Numbered from the stretch's first letter, positions 7,268 to 13,048 are shown. The stretch: 14,467 bases of DNA from an uncultured Eubacteriales bacterium (GCA_900556935.1 USQL01000055.1:1-14467); one strand, 5' to 3'. The notes: generated by a model not told the origin, from the sequence alone. Numbers and translations: made by a program.

Positions 7268-8341
7268 ATGAAAAAACTGCTCACCCTCGCTCTGGCAGCC
7301 CTGATGGTCCTGTCCCTGGCCGCCTGCGGCGGGAAGACCGAGGCCCCTGCCGCCACCACCGCCGCTCCCGCTGCCACCACCGCTGCCACGGAAGCGCCCG
7401 CAACCGAAGCCCCCGCTGCCGAGGCTCCCAAGGAGCTGACCAAGCTGAACGTTGCCTACATGCCCAACTACGCCTCCCTGTGGTCCGTGCTGACCGCTAT
7501 GGACAAGGGTTACTTCGCTGACGAAGGTCTGGAAGTTACCCTGTGGGAGTTCGCCGACGGCCCCTCTGAAATCGCCGCTATGGAAGGCGGCAGCATCGAC
7601 CTGGCCTACATCGGCCACGGCGCGCACAAGCTGTGCATCAACGGTCAGGCCAAGATTTTCCTGCCCTCCTCCGTTCACAGCACCGACCGCATCATCGTTC
7701 TGCCCACCTCCGACGTTACCTCTGTTGACAACATCTCCAACCTGAAGGGCAAGAAGGTTGCCTACAACGGCGGCTCCTCCTCTGAGACCGCTCTGCAGGG
7801 CGCTCTGGCCGCCGCGAACCTGACCATGGACGACATCGAGGCCTACGAGATGGACGCTACCAACATGGTCGCCGCCATGATGTCCGGCAACGTGGATGCC
7901 TGCACCGCCTGGAACCCCTACTCCAACCAGATTATGGAAAACTGCAAGGGCGCTCTGGAGCTGGAGTTCGCCACCAACTCCGTGAACATGTCCAGCTGGA
8001 TCTGCATGCCCAACTACGCCGACGAGAACCACGACGTTCTGGTCCGCTTCACCCGGGCGCTGCTGAAGGGCATGGAGTTCTCCTCTCAGCAGGAAAACTG
8101 GGACTACGCTGTGGAGCTGTACGCCAAGCAGTGTGCCAAGGACTTCACCGCCTGCCAGGTTGAGACCGGCGATGCCACCTGGTTCTCCGCCGACTACATT
8201 AAGTCCGGGATTGCCGACGGCACCTTCACCGACCTCTACACCCGCCAGCAGCAGATGTTCATCGACAACGGCGCTGTAGCAGCTCCCGTAGAGCTGAGCG
8301 ACTACATCCTGTTCGACATCATGACCGAGGCTCTGGGCTAA
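7268..8341 (+). CDS. NitT/TauT-family ABC importer, lipoprotein substrate-binding protein
   Basis: This 357-residue SsuA/TauA/NMT1-like binding protein is tethered to the outside of the membrane. A lipoprotein signal peptide covers residues 1-19 with lipobox LAAC (17-20), so Cys20 is the lipidated residue. Residues ~24-55 form an Ala/Thr/Pro/Glu-rich low-complexity spacer. The binding domain follows: NVAYMPNYASLWSVLTAMDKGYF (61-83), GSIDLAYIGHGAH (108-120) and LKGKKVAYNGGSSSE (159-173), the usual NitT/TauT landmarks. An in-frame TTG lies 15 nt upstream, but the ATG at 7268 has GGAGGA at ideal spacing and gives the proper signal peptide. It follows the ATPase gene by 47 nt and is closed by a terminator. 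Codon use is strongly biased, suggesting high expression. The ligand is unknown. Confidence 0.93.
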   Translation: MKKLLTLALAALMVLSLAACGGKTEAPAATTAAPAATTAATEAPATEAPAAEAPKELTKLNVAYMPNYASLWSVLTAMDKGYFADEGLEVTLWEFADGPSEIAAMEGGSIDLAYIGHGAHKLCINGQAKIFLPSSVHSTDRIIVLPTSDVTSVDNISNLKGKKVAYNGGSSSETALQGALAAANLTMDDIEAYEMDATNMVAAMMSGNVDACTAWNPYSNQIMENCKGALELEFATNSVNMSSWICMPNYADENHDVLVRFTRALLKGMEFSSQQENWDYAVELYAKQCAKDFTACQVETGDATWFSADYIKSGIADGTFTDLYTRQQQMFIDNGAVAAPVELSDYILFDIMTEALG

Positions 8342-8352
8342 GGAACTTCTTC

Positions 8353-8383
8353 GGGCCGTCTCTTCCGAGGCGGCCCGCTTTTT
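8353..8383 (+). terminator. Rho-independent terminator of the ABC importer operon
   Basis: A 10-bp stem with one mismatch, GGGCCGTCTC / TTCC / GAGGCGGCCC (8353-8376), is followed by GCTTTTT. It begins 12 nt after the stop codon of the binding-protein gene. It would separate nagA transcriptionally from the ABC genes unless there is read-through. Confidence 0.85.
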
Positions 8384-8398
8384 GATTTATTGACCAAT

Positions 8399-8600
8399 GG
8401 CTCCCCTGAAAGGGGAGCTGGCCCGGCGAACGCCGGGTCTGAGGGGTCCGGCTTTTCGTCAGAAAAGCCTCCGCCGCAGGCGGGATTCAGGCCCAGATGT
8501 CTGGGCTGCCCGATATTTGCGCCGATGGCGCAAGTCTTGGCCGAAGGCCAAGACTGACCTCTCAGTCAGCTGCGCTGCCAGCTCCCCTTTCAGGGGAGCC
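8399..8600. repeat. MITE-like hairpin-chain element with 23-bp terminal inverted repeats
   Basis: The ends are perfect inverted repeats: 8399-8421 (GGCTCCCCTGAAAGGGGAGC then TGG) against 8578-8600. Each arm is also a hairpin by itself (GCTCCCCT-GAA-AGGGGAGC at 8400-8418; its counterpart at 8581-8599). Between them lies a near-continuous chain of perfect short hairpins: 8422-8437 (CCCGGCG-AA-CGCCGGG), 8450-8469 (GGCTTTTC stem), 8491-8506 (GCCCAGA stem), 8517-8533 (TTGCGCC stem) and 8534-8554 (GTCTTGGCC stem, GAA loop). AAT occurs at both outer edges (8396-8398, 8601-8603) and could be a short target duplication. There is no coding capacity of its own. Elements of this look are, from memory, dispersed in gut Oscillospiraceae genomes; copy number cannot be seen here. 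It lies between the ABC terminator and nagA and leaves nagA without an obvious own promoter. Confidence 0.8.
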
Positions 8601-8624
8601 AATTCTAATGGAGGAAACCAGGAC

Positions 8625-9761
8625 ATGAACTACTACATTCAAAACGGCCTTGTCTACATTGACGGGGCATTTCAGGAAATGGCCCTGCACATTGTGGACG
8701 GGAAAATCGAATTCGCAGGTGCCGTCCCGGCGGGGGCAGAGGTCATTGATGCCAAGGGATACAAAATCGTCCCCGGGTTTATCGACACCCATATGCACGG
8801 GGCCATGGGCCATGATGTCAACGGCTCCACGGCGGAGGACCTGGAGACCATCGGCGCGTTTCTTGCCCAGCACGGCACCACCGCCTTCCAGTGCTCCGTC
8901 CTGACAGACACCCAGAGCCAAACCGAGTGGTGTATCGGCCAGTTTAACCGCTACCGGGAAGTCCCCAGGCAGGGGGCCGAGCTGGTTGGCATCCACCTGG
9001 AGGGTCCCTTCCTTGCCACGGCCTACAAGGGGGCCATGCCGGAACACCTGCTCCAAAACAGCAATATCGACCTGGTGCGGCACTATCAGACGCTTGCCCA
9101 TGGGGGCATCCGGTATATCACCCTCTCCCCTGAGCTTCCCGGGGTGCTCAGCATGATCCCGGAGCTTCGAGGCCTAGGCATCACCGTGGGCATCGGTCAC
9201 TCCGGGGCCACCTACGACCAGGCCATGGAGGCCATCGCCCTGGGGGCCACGGTGGGCACCCACGTAGGAAACGCCATGCGGCTGTTCCATCAGCATGAGC
9301 CCGCCATTTTCGGCGCGGTGATGGAGAGCGACGTGTACTGCGAGACCATCTGCGACGGGCGGCATCTGGTGCCCGGCACGGTGCGGATGTATTTTAAGTG
9401 CAAGGGGCCCCAGAGAATCGTCGCCATCACGGACTCCATTATGGCGGCGGGCCTGCCCGACGGGAACTATCACTTAGGGGTCAACGACGTGGTGGTGAAG
9501 GACGGGGACGCGAAGCTTGCCAGCGACGGCACCCGGGCGGGCTCCACCCTGACCCAAGATACGGCGCTGAAAAACATGCTCGCCTGGCTGCCCCTTTCTC
9601 TGGAGGAAATTCTCCCCACCCTGACGGAAAACCCCGCCCGGGAAATGGGCCTGTGGGACACCAAGGGCTCCATCGCCCCCGGCAAGGACGCGGACCTGGT
9701 CTTCCTGGACGCAAACGCCGACATCGCCCAGGTCTACACCCGGGGCGTGCGGTGCAAATAA
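8625..9761 (+). CDS. nagA: N-acetylglucosamine-6-phosphate deacetylase
   Basis: This 378-residue cytoplasmic amidohydrolase removes acetate from GlcNAc-6-P to give GlcN-6-P for the NagB step. Visible family motifs are PGFIDTHMHG (50-59), HLEGPF (124-129; metal-ligand Glu126), GHSGAT (191-196; His192), GTHVGNAM (211-218; His213), CDGRHL (243-248; His247) and catalytic Asp270 in AITDSIMAAGLPDG. The length is normal for NagA. An open frame continues upstream to 8397, but that part is the repeat element; the ATG at 8625 has GGAGGA nine bases upstream and begins with a typical NagA N-terminus, MNYYIQNGLVYIDG. It is separated from the ABC genes by a terminator and a repeat, and from the nagB-like gene by the whole divergent region. 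Even so, it completes the same pathway. No promoter was recognised; read-through or promoter activity within the repeat is possible. Confidence 0.94.
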   Translation: MNYYIQNGLVYIDGAFQEMALHIVDGKIEFAGAVPAGAEVIDAKGYKIVPGFIDTHMHGAMGHDVNGSTAEDLETIGAFLAQHGTTAFQCSVLTDTQSQTEWCIGQFNRYREVPRQGAELVGIHLEGPFLATAYKGAMPEHLLQNSNIDLVRHYQTLAHGGIRYITLSPELPGVLSMIPELRGLGITVGIGHSGATYDQAMEAIALGATVGTHVGNAMRLFHQHEPAIFGAVMESDVYCETICDGRHLVPGTVRMYFKCKGPQRIVAITDSIMAAGLPDGNYHLGVNDVVVKDGDAKLASDGTRAGSTLTQDTALKNMLAWLPLSLEEILPTLTENPAREMGLWDTKGSIAPGKDADLVFLDANADIAQVYTRGVRCK

Positions 9762-9764
9762 GGC

Positions 9765-10080
9765 CCGAAAGCTGACGGAATAGGGGGCTTGGTTGAACGT
9801 ATACCCTGGAAGCTGAAGCCCCTAGCCTTCTCCTGCTGGAGAAGGTGCCCGCAGGCGGATGTGGAGGGGACCCCTGACGGGATTGCCGTGCTAAAAAAGA
9901 TGTTGAATGCTATAAATTCTGTGTTTTAGCTGTATTTTCTTACGAACTCCGACACTTGTTACAGGTGTCCCCTCCACATTCCCCCGCTGCGGCGGGGACC
10001 TTCTCCAGCAGGAGAAGGCTAGGGGTTCCCGTCAGGGGGTATACGTGCAACCAGCCGCTCAATTCCGTCGGTTTTCGGGC
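9765..10080. repeat. Large nested imperfect palindrome (dispersed-repeat-like element)
   Basis: This fills most of the ~400-bp gene-free stretch after nagA. The core is a perfect 28-bp inverted repeat, 9819-9846 against 9998-10025 (it begins CCCCTAGCCTTCTCC), and each arm is itself a hairpin (CCTTCTCC-TGCT-GGAGAAGG at 9826-9845; CCTTCTCC-AGCA-GGAGAAGG at 9999-10018). Further paired segments are 9859-9871/9967-9979 (ATGTGGAGGGGAC), 9871-9881/10028-10038 (CCCCTGACGGG) and, outside, GGTTGAACGTATACC (9791-9805) matching its near-complement at 10038-10052. Weaker symmetry (CCCGAAA...GACGGAAT) reaches 9765 and 10080. The unpaired centre, about 9885-9960, is AT-rich with no gene visible. One segment pair is out of order, suggesting a composite of inverted copies. 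Confidence 0.75.
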
Positions 10081-10095
10081 GGCTGATAGCCGCCC
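10077..10095. repeat. Perfect GC-rich hairpin next to the palindromic element
   Basis: GGGCGGCT-GAT-AGCCGCCC forms an 8-bp perfect stem with a 3-nt loop and is followed by CTACGGGGGA. It has no T-tract on either strand, so it is unlikely to be a terminator by itself and is probably the edge of the neighbouring repeat cluster. Confidence 0.5.
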
Positions 10096-10122
10096 CTACG
10101 GGGGATTTGCGTAAAATTTCAG

Positions 10123-10161
10123 AAAAAACGCCCGGGCAGCCAATCACTGCTCAGGCGTTTT
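10123..10161 (-). terminator. Terminator of the diguanylate cyclase gene, possibly bidirectional
   Basis: The stem AAAACGCC...GCAG (10125-10139) pairs with CTGC...GGCGTTTT (10147-10161) around a 7-nt loop, with a mismatch inside. On the minus strand the stem ends in GGGCGTTTTTTCTG just after the TAA at 10166-10164. On the plus strand it ends in GGCGTTTTCTTT, so it could also stop transcripts coming from nagA. Confidence 0.8.
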
Positions 10162-10163
10162 CT

Positions 10164-11510
10164 TTATACTTCGTCCCCGTAGAACCACGCGCCGTTTCGG
10201 CCGTGCCGTTTGACGTAGTAGAGGGCGCTGTCGGCCCGCTGGTAGATGTCCGCCTCCGGGGTGTCGCCACCGGAGAAGGCAATACCGGCGCTCATAGTCA
10301 GAGCCGGGCAGCCGTCGGTCTGGTTCGTCAGGCTCTGTTTCAACTTGTCCAAGCACTCCTTCACCACGCAGCGCTTCTCTTGGGTGACCTCCGTCATAAT
10401 CACCGCGAACTCGTCGCCGCCCACCCGGAAGACGAAATCCCCGTCCCGGAAGGACTCGGTGAGCTTCCGGGCGGCCTTTTGGATGATCCGGTCCCCCATC
10501 GTATGGCCATAGGTATCGTTGTAGCGCTTGAAGCCGTCAATATCCGTCAAAACCAGGGCATAGGATACGTTGTCCTTCTGGTACAGCGTCAGGAGCCGAT
10601 TGAAGGAGGCGCGGTTCAGAAGGGAGGACAGTGCGTCGTGCTCGGCCTCGTGGTGCAGAAGCCTCTGGGCCTCCTGGTTTTCCTCGTATACCCGGTTGTA
10701 GGTCACGGCCAGGGATTGGAGCTCTGCCGCGCCCTCCACGGGGACGGTCTCGTCCCGCTGGATATGGGCGTTGTAGCTGACCAGGGGCCGGACCACCAGC
10801 CGCCGCACCACCAGGCTTTCCCCAACAAAGAAGGCCACCATTACCGCAAGGCCCAGCTCCTGGGCAACAGACAGCCCCCGGAACCGCTTATAGCTCTCGT
10901 TCTGCTGCCCCTCCGTCAGGTGTACCAGATCCTCCACGCACCGGTCTACATTCTCGGAAATCCTGGTTTTGGCATCCTGATAGGTGTCGTCAGAGACCAT
11001 GCGCTCCGCCTTTCTGAGCTTTTCGGCGTTGGTCAGCACCTGGTCCATGGTTTCCAGCTCCACCTCGGCAACCTTTTGGGGAAGACCGGACACCTCCATG
11101 GCGTAGCCGCTGGCTGCCAGGCGCATGGCATAGTACTCCCGCTCCATCAGGACCCGGGAATCACTCAGGGCCGTTTCCAGGTCCGAAAGCACCTGGGTGC
11201 CGGAAAAATAGGTTTCCAGCTCCTCCACGGCCTGGTCCCGCTGCCGGGTCACGTCAGCCTCCTGAAAATAGCCGTCCATATATTTTCTGCTGCCGGTCAT
11301 GACAAACAGCCGCGCCTGCTCCGTCAGGGTGTCCGAGCCCTTTTGCAGCTTCTCCGCGGACCGTTCCGCCGTCACATACCGGGTGGTCGCGGATCGCATA
11401 CTCTGAAAGGTGCGGAACCTCACCACGGAAACAGCCGTCAGTACCGCCGCCAGAAGCAGCGCCAGAAGCATACTGACCCTGCTGACCCGCTGAATGCGTA
11501 TTTTTTTCAT
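10164..11510 (-). CDS. Membrane-anchored diguanylate cyclase (GGDEF protein)
   Basis: This 448-residue enzyme is predicted to make cyclic di-GMP from two GTP. Domains: transmembrane helix 1 at ~13-30; an extracytoplasmic helical sensor region ~31-215 (Glu/Gln/Arg-rich, like four-helix-bundle or CHASE3-like sensors); transmembrane helix 2 at ~216-236; a HAMP-like linker ~238-285; and a GGDEF domain ~286-445. The active-site signature is RVGGDEF (362-368), with metal-binding Asp323 in LTDIDGFKRYND. The inhibitory RxxD site (RDGD, 355-358) lies five residues before GGDEF and is intact, so product inhibition is expected. An ATG ten codons upstream (11540) is possible, but the ATG at 11510 has AAAGGGAG seven bases before it and starts MKKIRIQRVS, a normal membrane-protein start. 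It has its own promoter and terminator and runs opposite to its neighbours. Its signal is unknown. Confidence 0.92.
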   Translation of the reverse strand: MKKIRIQRVSRVSMLLALLLAAVLTAVSVVRFRTFQSMRSATTRYVTAERSAEKLQKGSDTLTEQARLFVMTGSRKYMDGYFQEADVTRQRDQAVEELETYFSGTQVLSDLETALSDSRVLMEREYYAMRLAASGYAMEVSGLPQKVAEVELETMDQVLTNAEKLRKAERMVSDDTYQDAKTRISENVDRCVEDLVHLTEGQQNESYKRFRGLSVAQELGLAVMVAFFVGESLVVRRLVVRPLVSYNAHIQRDETVPVEGAAELQSLAVTYNRVYEENQEAQRLLHHEAEHDALSSLLNRASFNRLLTLYQKDNVSYALVLTDIDGFKRYNDTYGHTMGDRIIQKAARKLTESFRDGDFVFRVGGDEFAVIMTEVTQEKRCVVKECLDKLKQSLTNQTDGCPALTMSAGIAFSGGDTPEADIYQRADSALYYVKRHGRNGAWFYGDEV

Positions 11511-11583
11511 TTCCGGTCTCCCTTTCTCTATATCGGACATGGCTTTTTGTGTTTACAGAAAATAAATGCATACGCTTTTTTCA

Positions 11584-11612
11584 ATTATAGCACATGATTT
11601 TGCGAATGAAAA
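11584..11612 (-). promoter_or_regulatory. Promoter of the diguanylate cyclase gene
   Basis: On the minus strand, TTTTCA (11612-11607) is followed after 17 bp by a consensus TATAAT (11589-11584) with an extended TGC just before it. It lies about 75 bp upstream of the preferred start. A palindrome overlaps the -35 element (see the 11607-11621 entry). Confidence 0.7.
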
Positions 11613-11621
11613 GCGTTTTCA
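11607..11621. promoter_or_regulatory. Palindromic operator candidate (cre-like) over the cyclase -35
   Basis: TGAAAAGCGTTTTCA has perfectly symmetric 6-bp arms (TGAAAA/TTTTCA) around GCG and overlaps the -35 hexamer of the diguanylate cyclase promoter. It resembles the CcpA catabolite-response consensus, with one extra base in the left half, and could be bound by CcpA or another LacI-family repressor. No such regulator is in the window. Confidence 0.35.
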
Positions 11622-11756
11622 AAAAAAATATTTTTCCTCCGCCAATGGAAGCATTCCATCCCCAGCACATCCACGCCGCCATCCTCTGCACCCCTCCGCC
11701 CCTCGGCGGTGCTGTACGTGGCCCAGCCGCAGCGCCAATGTCACAATTTCAGAAAG

Positions 11757-11811
11757 AACACGCCCAAAGAATCGCCGCACTTGTCGGACGCATTCTTTGG
11801 GCGTGTTTTAT
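11757..11811. terminator. Strong stem-loop terminator in a gene-free stretch
   Basis: A perfect 16-bp stem, AACACGCCCAAAGAAT (11757-11772) with its complement at 11792-11807, encloses a 19-nt loop that can pair further. On the plus strand it runs into TTTTATA; on the minus strand into GTTCTTTCT. No recognised gene ends here on either strand. The ~460-bp stretch 11511-11973 otherwise holds the cyclase promoter, a small CCGCC-CCTC-GGCGG hairpin (11696-11709), a palindrome ATGGAA-GCA-TTCCAT (11645-11659) and the promoter of the next gene; no convincing protein gene was seen. Confidence 0.7.
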
Positions 11812-11872
11812 ATCTCCGGAAGCCCGAAAAAGTAACCAAATTTTGAACAGGAAGTTTATTCAATATTGCGTC

Positions 11873-11901
11873 TTGGAAAGATTCGGTTTCTGTGCTACCA
11901 T
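11873..11901 (+). promoter_or_regulatory. Promoter of the ROK-like regulator/permease unit
   Basis: TTGGAA (11873-11878) is followed after 17 bp by TACCAT (11896-11901), again with an extended TGC in front (TGCTACCAT). This is the same -10 context and spacing as at the ABC importer promoter. It lies about 70 bp upstream of the regulator start. Confidence 0.5.
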
Positions 11902-11912
11902 AATTTCAAGTT

Positions 11913-11929
11913 AATTCGGAGTCCGAATT
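11913..11929. promoter_or_regulatory. Operator candidate: perfect palindrome just downstream of the promoter
   Basis: AATTCGGA-G-TCCGAATT is a 17-bp palindrome with perfect 8-bp arms, centred about 20 bp downstream of the -10 hexamer, where a bound repressor would block transcription. The regulator encoded directly downstream is the natural candidate for binding (autoregulation), but this is inference. Confidence 0.5.
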
Positions 11930-11973
11930 TATAATTTTGGAACACAAAATATCATCCGGAATATGGGATGTGA

Positions 11974-12975
11974 TTGGATTTGAAGGAAATGAAAAAGCTG
12001 GGGCTGAAGGAGACCAAAATCGGAAATCAGCTCCTGATATTGCAGATGCTCTTTCGCGGGGACGGGTTTTCCCGGGTGGAGCTGGCGGAACAGACCCATC
12101 TTTCCCCCAGCACCGTCACAAGCCTGACCTCCGACCTGCTGAAACGGGGCATCATCGAGGAGACCGGAGAAAAGACGGTTACCGCCGGGCGGGCCCGCAC
12201 GGGGCTTGCCATCAGCAATGCCCTGGGGTATCTGGTGGTGGTGGAGGTCTCCCATAGCTGCATTTACATAACGCTTTTAAATATGCGTCTGGAGATTCTC
12301 TCCTCCAAGCAGATCAAGGGTAAATTTGTGGACGGCAACGGCGTGTTTGCCGCGGTGGCCCAGGAAATTGCCGAACAGGCCCAGCCCCTGGCCGGAATGG
12401 GCATTCTCTTCCAGGAGGATGTACGGGAGAACAGCTTCCATGTCATGTACTCCACCGGCTATGCCGCCGCCAACATCTCCTTAAAGGACGCGTTCAAAAC
12501 CCAGTATCGCGTCCCGGTGCTGGAGGAATCGGTTGCCGCCTTTACGGTCACGGATGTCATCCGGGAGGTTGGGCTGGAGGAGCGGAACGTGGCCCACATC
12601 CACCTGGGCCGCCAGATTCAGACCGCCCTGCGGATTGATGGCAGCACCGTTGTGCTGAAAGACCGTTGTGTGGAGGACTTTTCCACCATGCTGCCGGAGG
12701 GCGAGGGCGGGAAGCCCCTGCTGTACCGGCTGGCCCTTCTGCTGAATGTCCTTTTTGCCATGTTCCCCCTGGACACCGTCCTGATTGTCGGGAAGGAGCC
12801 TCTGCCGGAGGACTTTTTAGAGGAGCTGCGGCACCGGCTCAATCCCCGCTTTACAGGCGGCAAGCGCCCCGAAATTCTTCTCATGCAGGAGGGCAGCCGG
12901 GAGCGCGTCGCCGCCAGCTACGCCGCCCGCATCCGCTCGAAATCCATCCGTGCCCGGCTGGAGGCCGCCGTCTGA
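11974..12975 (+). CDS. Degenerate ROK-like transcriptional regulator
   Basis: This protein of up to 333 residues has an N-terminal winged helix-turn-helix (about residues 17-66; ELAEQTHLSPSTVTSLTSDL is a typical ROK/MarR-like HTH). It is followed by a shortened ROK-like domain starting at GYLVVVEVSHSCIYITLLN (85-103). The CxCGxxGC zinc motif is missing altogether, the HIHLGRQIQTALRIDG region running directly into unrelated sequence, and the kinase residues are absent. Length is 50-70 residues below typical ROK repressors. The start is uncertain: the TTG at 11974 has only a weak GGGA upstream; an ATG at 11989 has AAGGA almost touching it. It is followed 109 nt later by the permease gene, which it probably regulates. 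The ligand is unknown, and loss of the zinc site suggests a different effector from classical ROK proteins. Confidence 0.78.
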   Translation: MDLKEMKKLGLKETKIGNQLLILQMLFRGDGFSRVELAEQTHLSPSTVTSLTSDLLKRGIIEETGEKTVTAGRARTGLAISNALGYLVVVEVSHSCIYITLLNMRLEILSSKQIKGKFVDGNGVFAAVAQEIAEQAQPLAGMGILFQEDVRENSFHVMYSTGYAAANISLKDAFKTQYRVPVLEESVAAFTVTDVIREVGLEERNVAHIHLGRQIQTALRIDGSTVVLKDRCVEDFSTMLPEGEGGKPLLYRLALLLNVLFAMFPLDTVLIVGKEPLPEDFLEELRHRLNPRFTGGKRPEILLMQEGSRERVAASYAARIRSKSIRARLEAAV

Positions 12976-13048
12976 TTGGCTTTATCGGCCTTTCCCAGGC
13001 CCCATTTCTTTTGTGCAGCATCCGTGAAGAACGGCTGTAAATAAAAAC

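Noticed and set aside
7223..8032. 269-codon minus-strand open frame opposite the binding-protein gene
   Set aside because: It is a Gly/Gly-Ser-rich antisense of the Ala/Thr linker and SBP domain; the plus-strand lipoprotein is unambiguous.
8397..8624. Open frame extending nagA upstream by 76 codons
   Set aside because: This stretch is the hairpin-chain repeat. The translated residues are Arg-rich and unlike NagA, while the ATG at 8625 has a good ribosome binding site and gives the normal family length.
8399..10080. CRISPR array or tandem repeat array
   Set aside because: The repeats are inverted, not evenly spaced direct repeats with spacers, and no cas genes are present.
10107..11597. 496-codon plus-strand open frame opposite the diguanylate cyclase
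   Set aside because: The minus strand carries intact GGDEF, HAMP-like and transmembrane features; the plus-strand translation is an antisense shadow without motifs.
11594..11914. Possible small proteins of 89-106 codons upstream of the ROK-like regulator
   Set aside because: These frames run through the cyclase promoter region, a strong terminator stem and the next promoter, lack a ribosome binding site, and look like no known protein.
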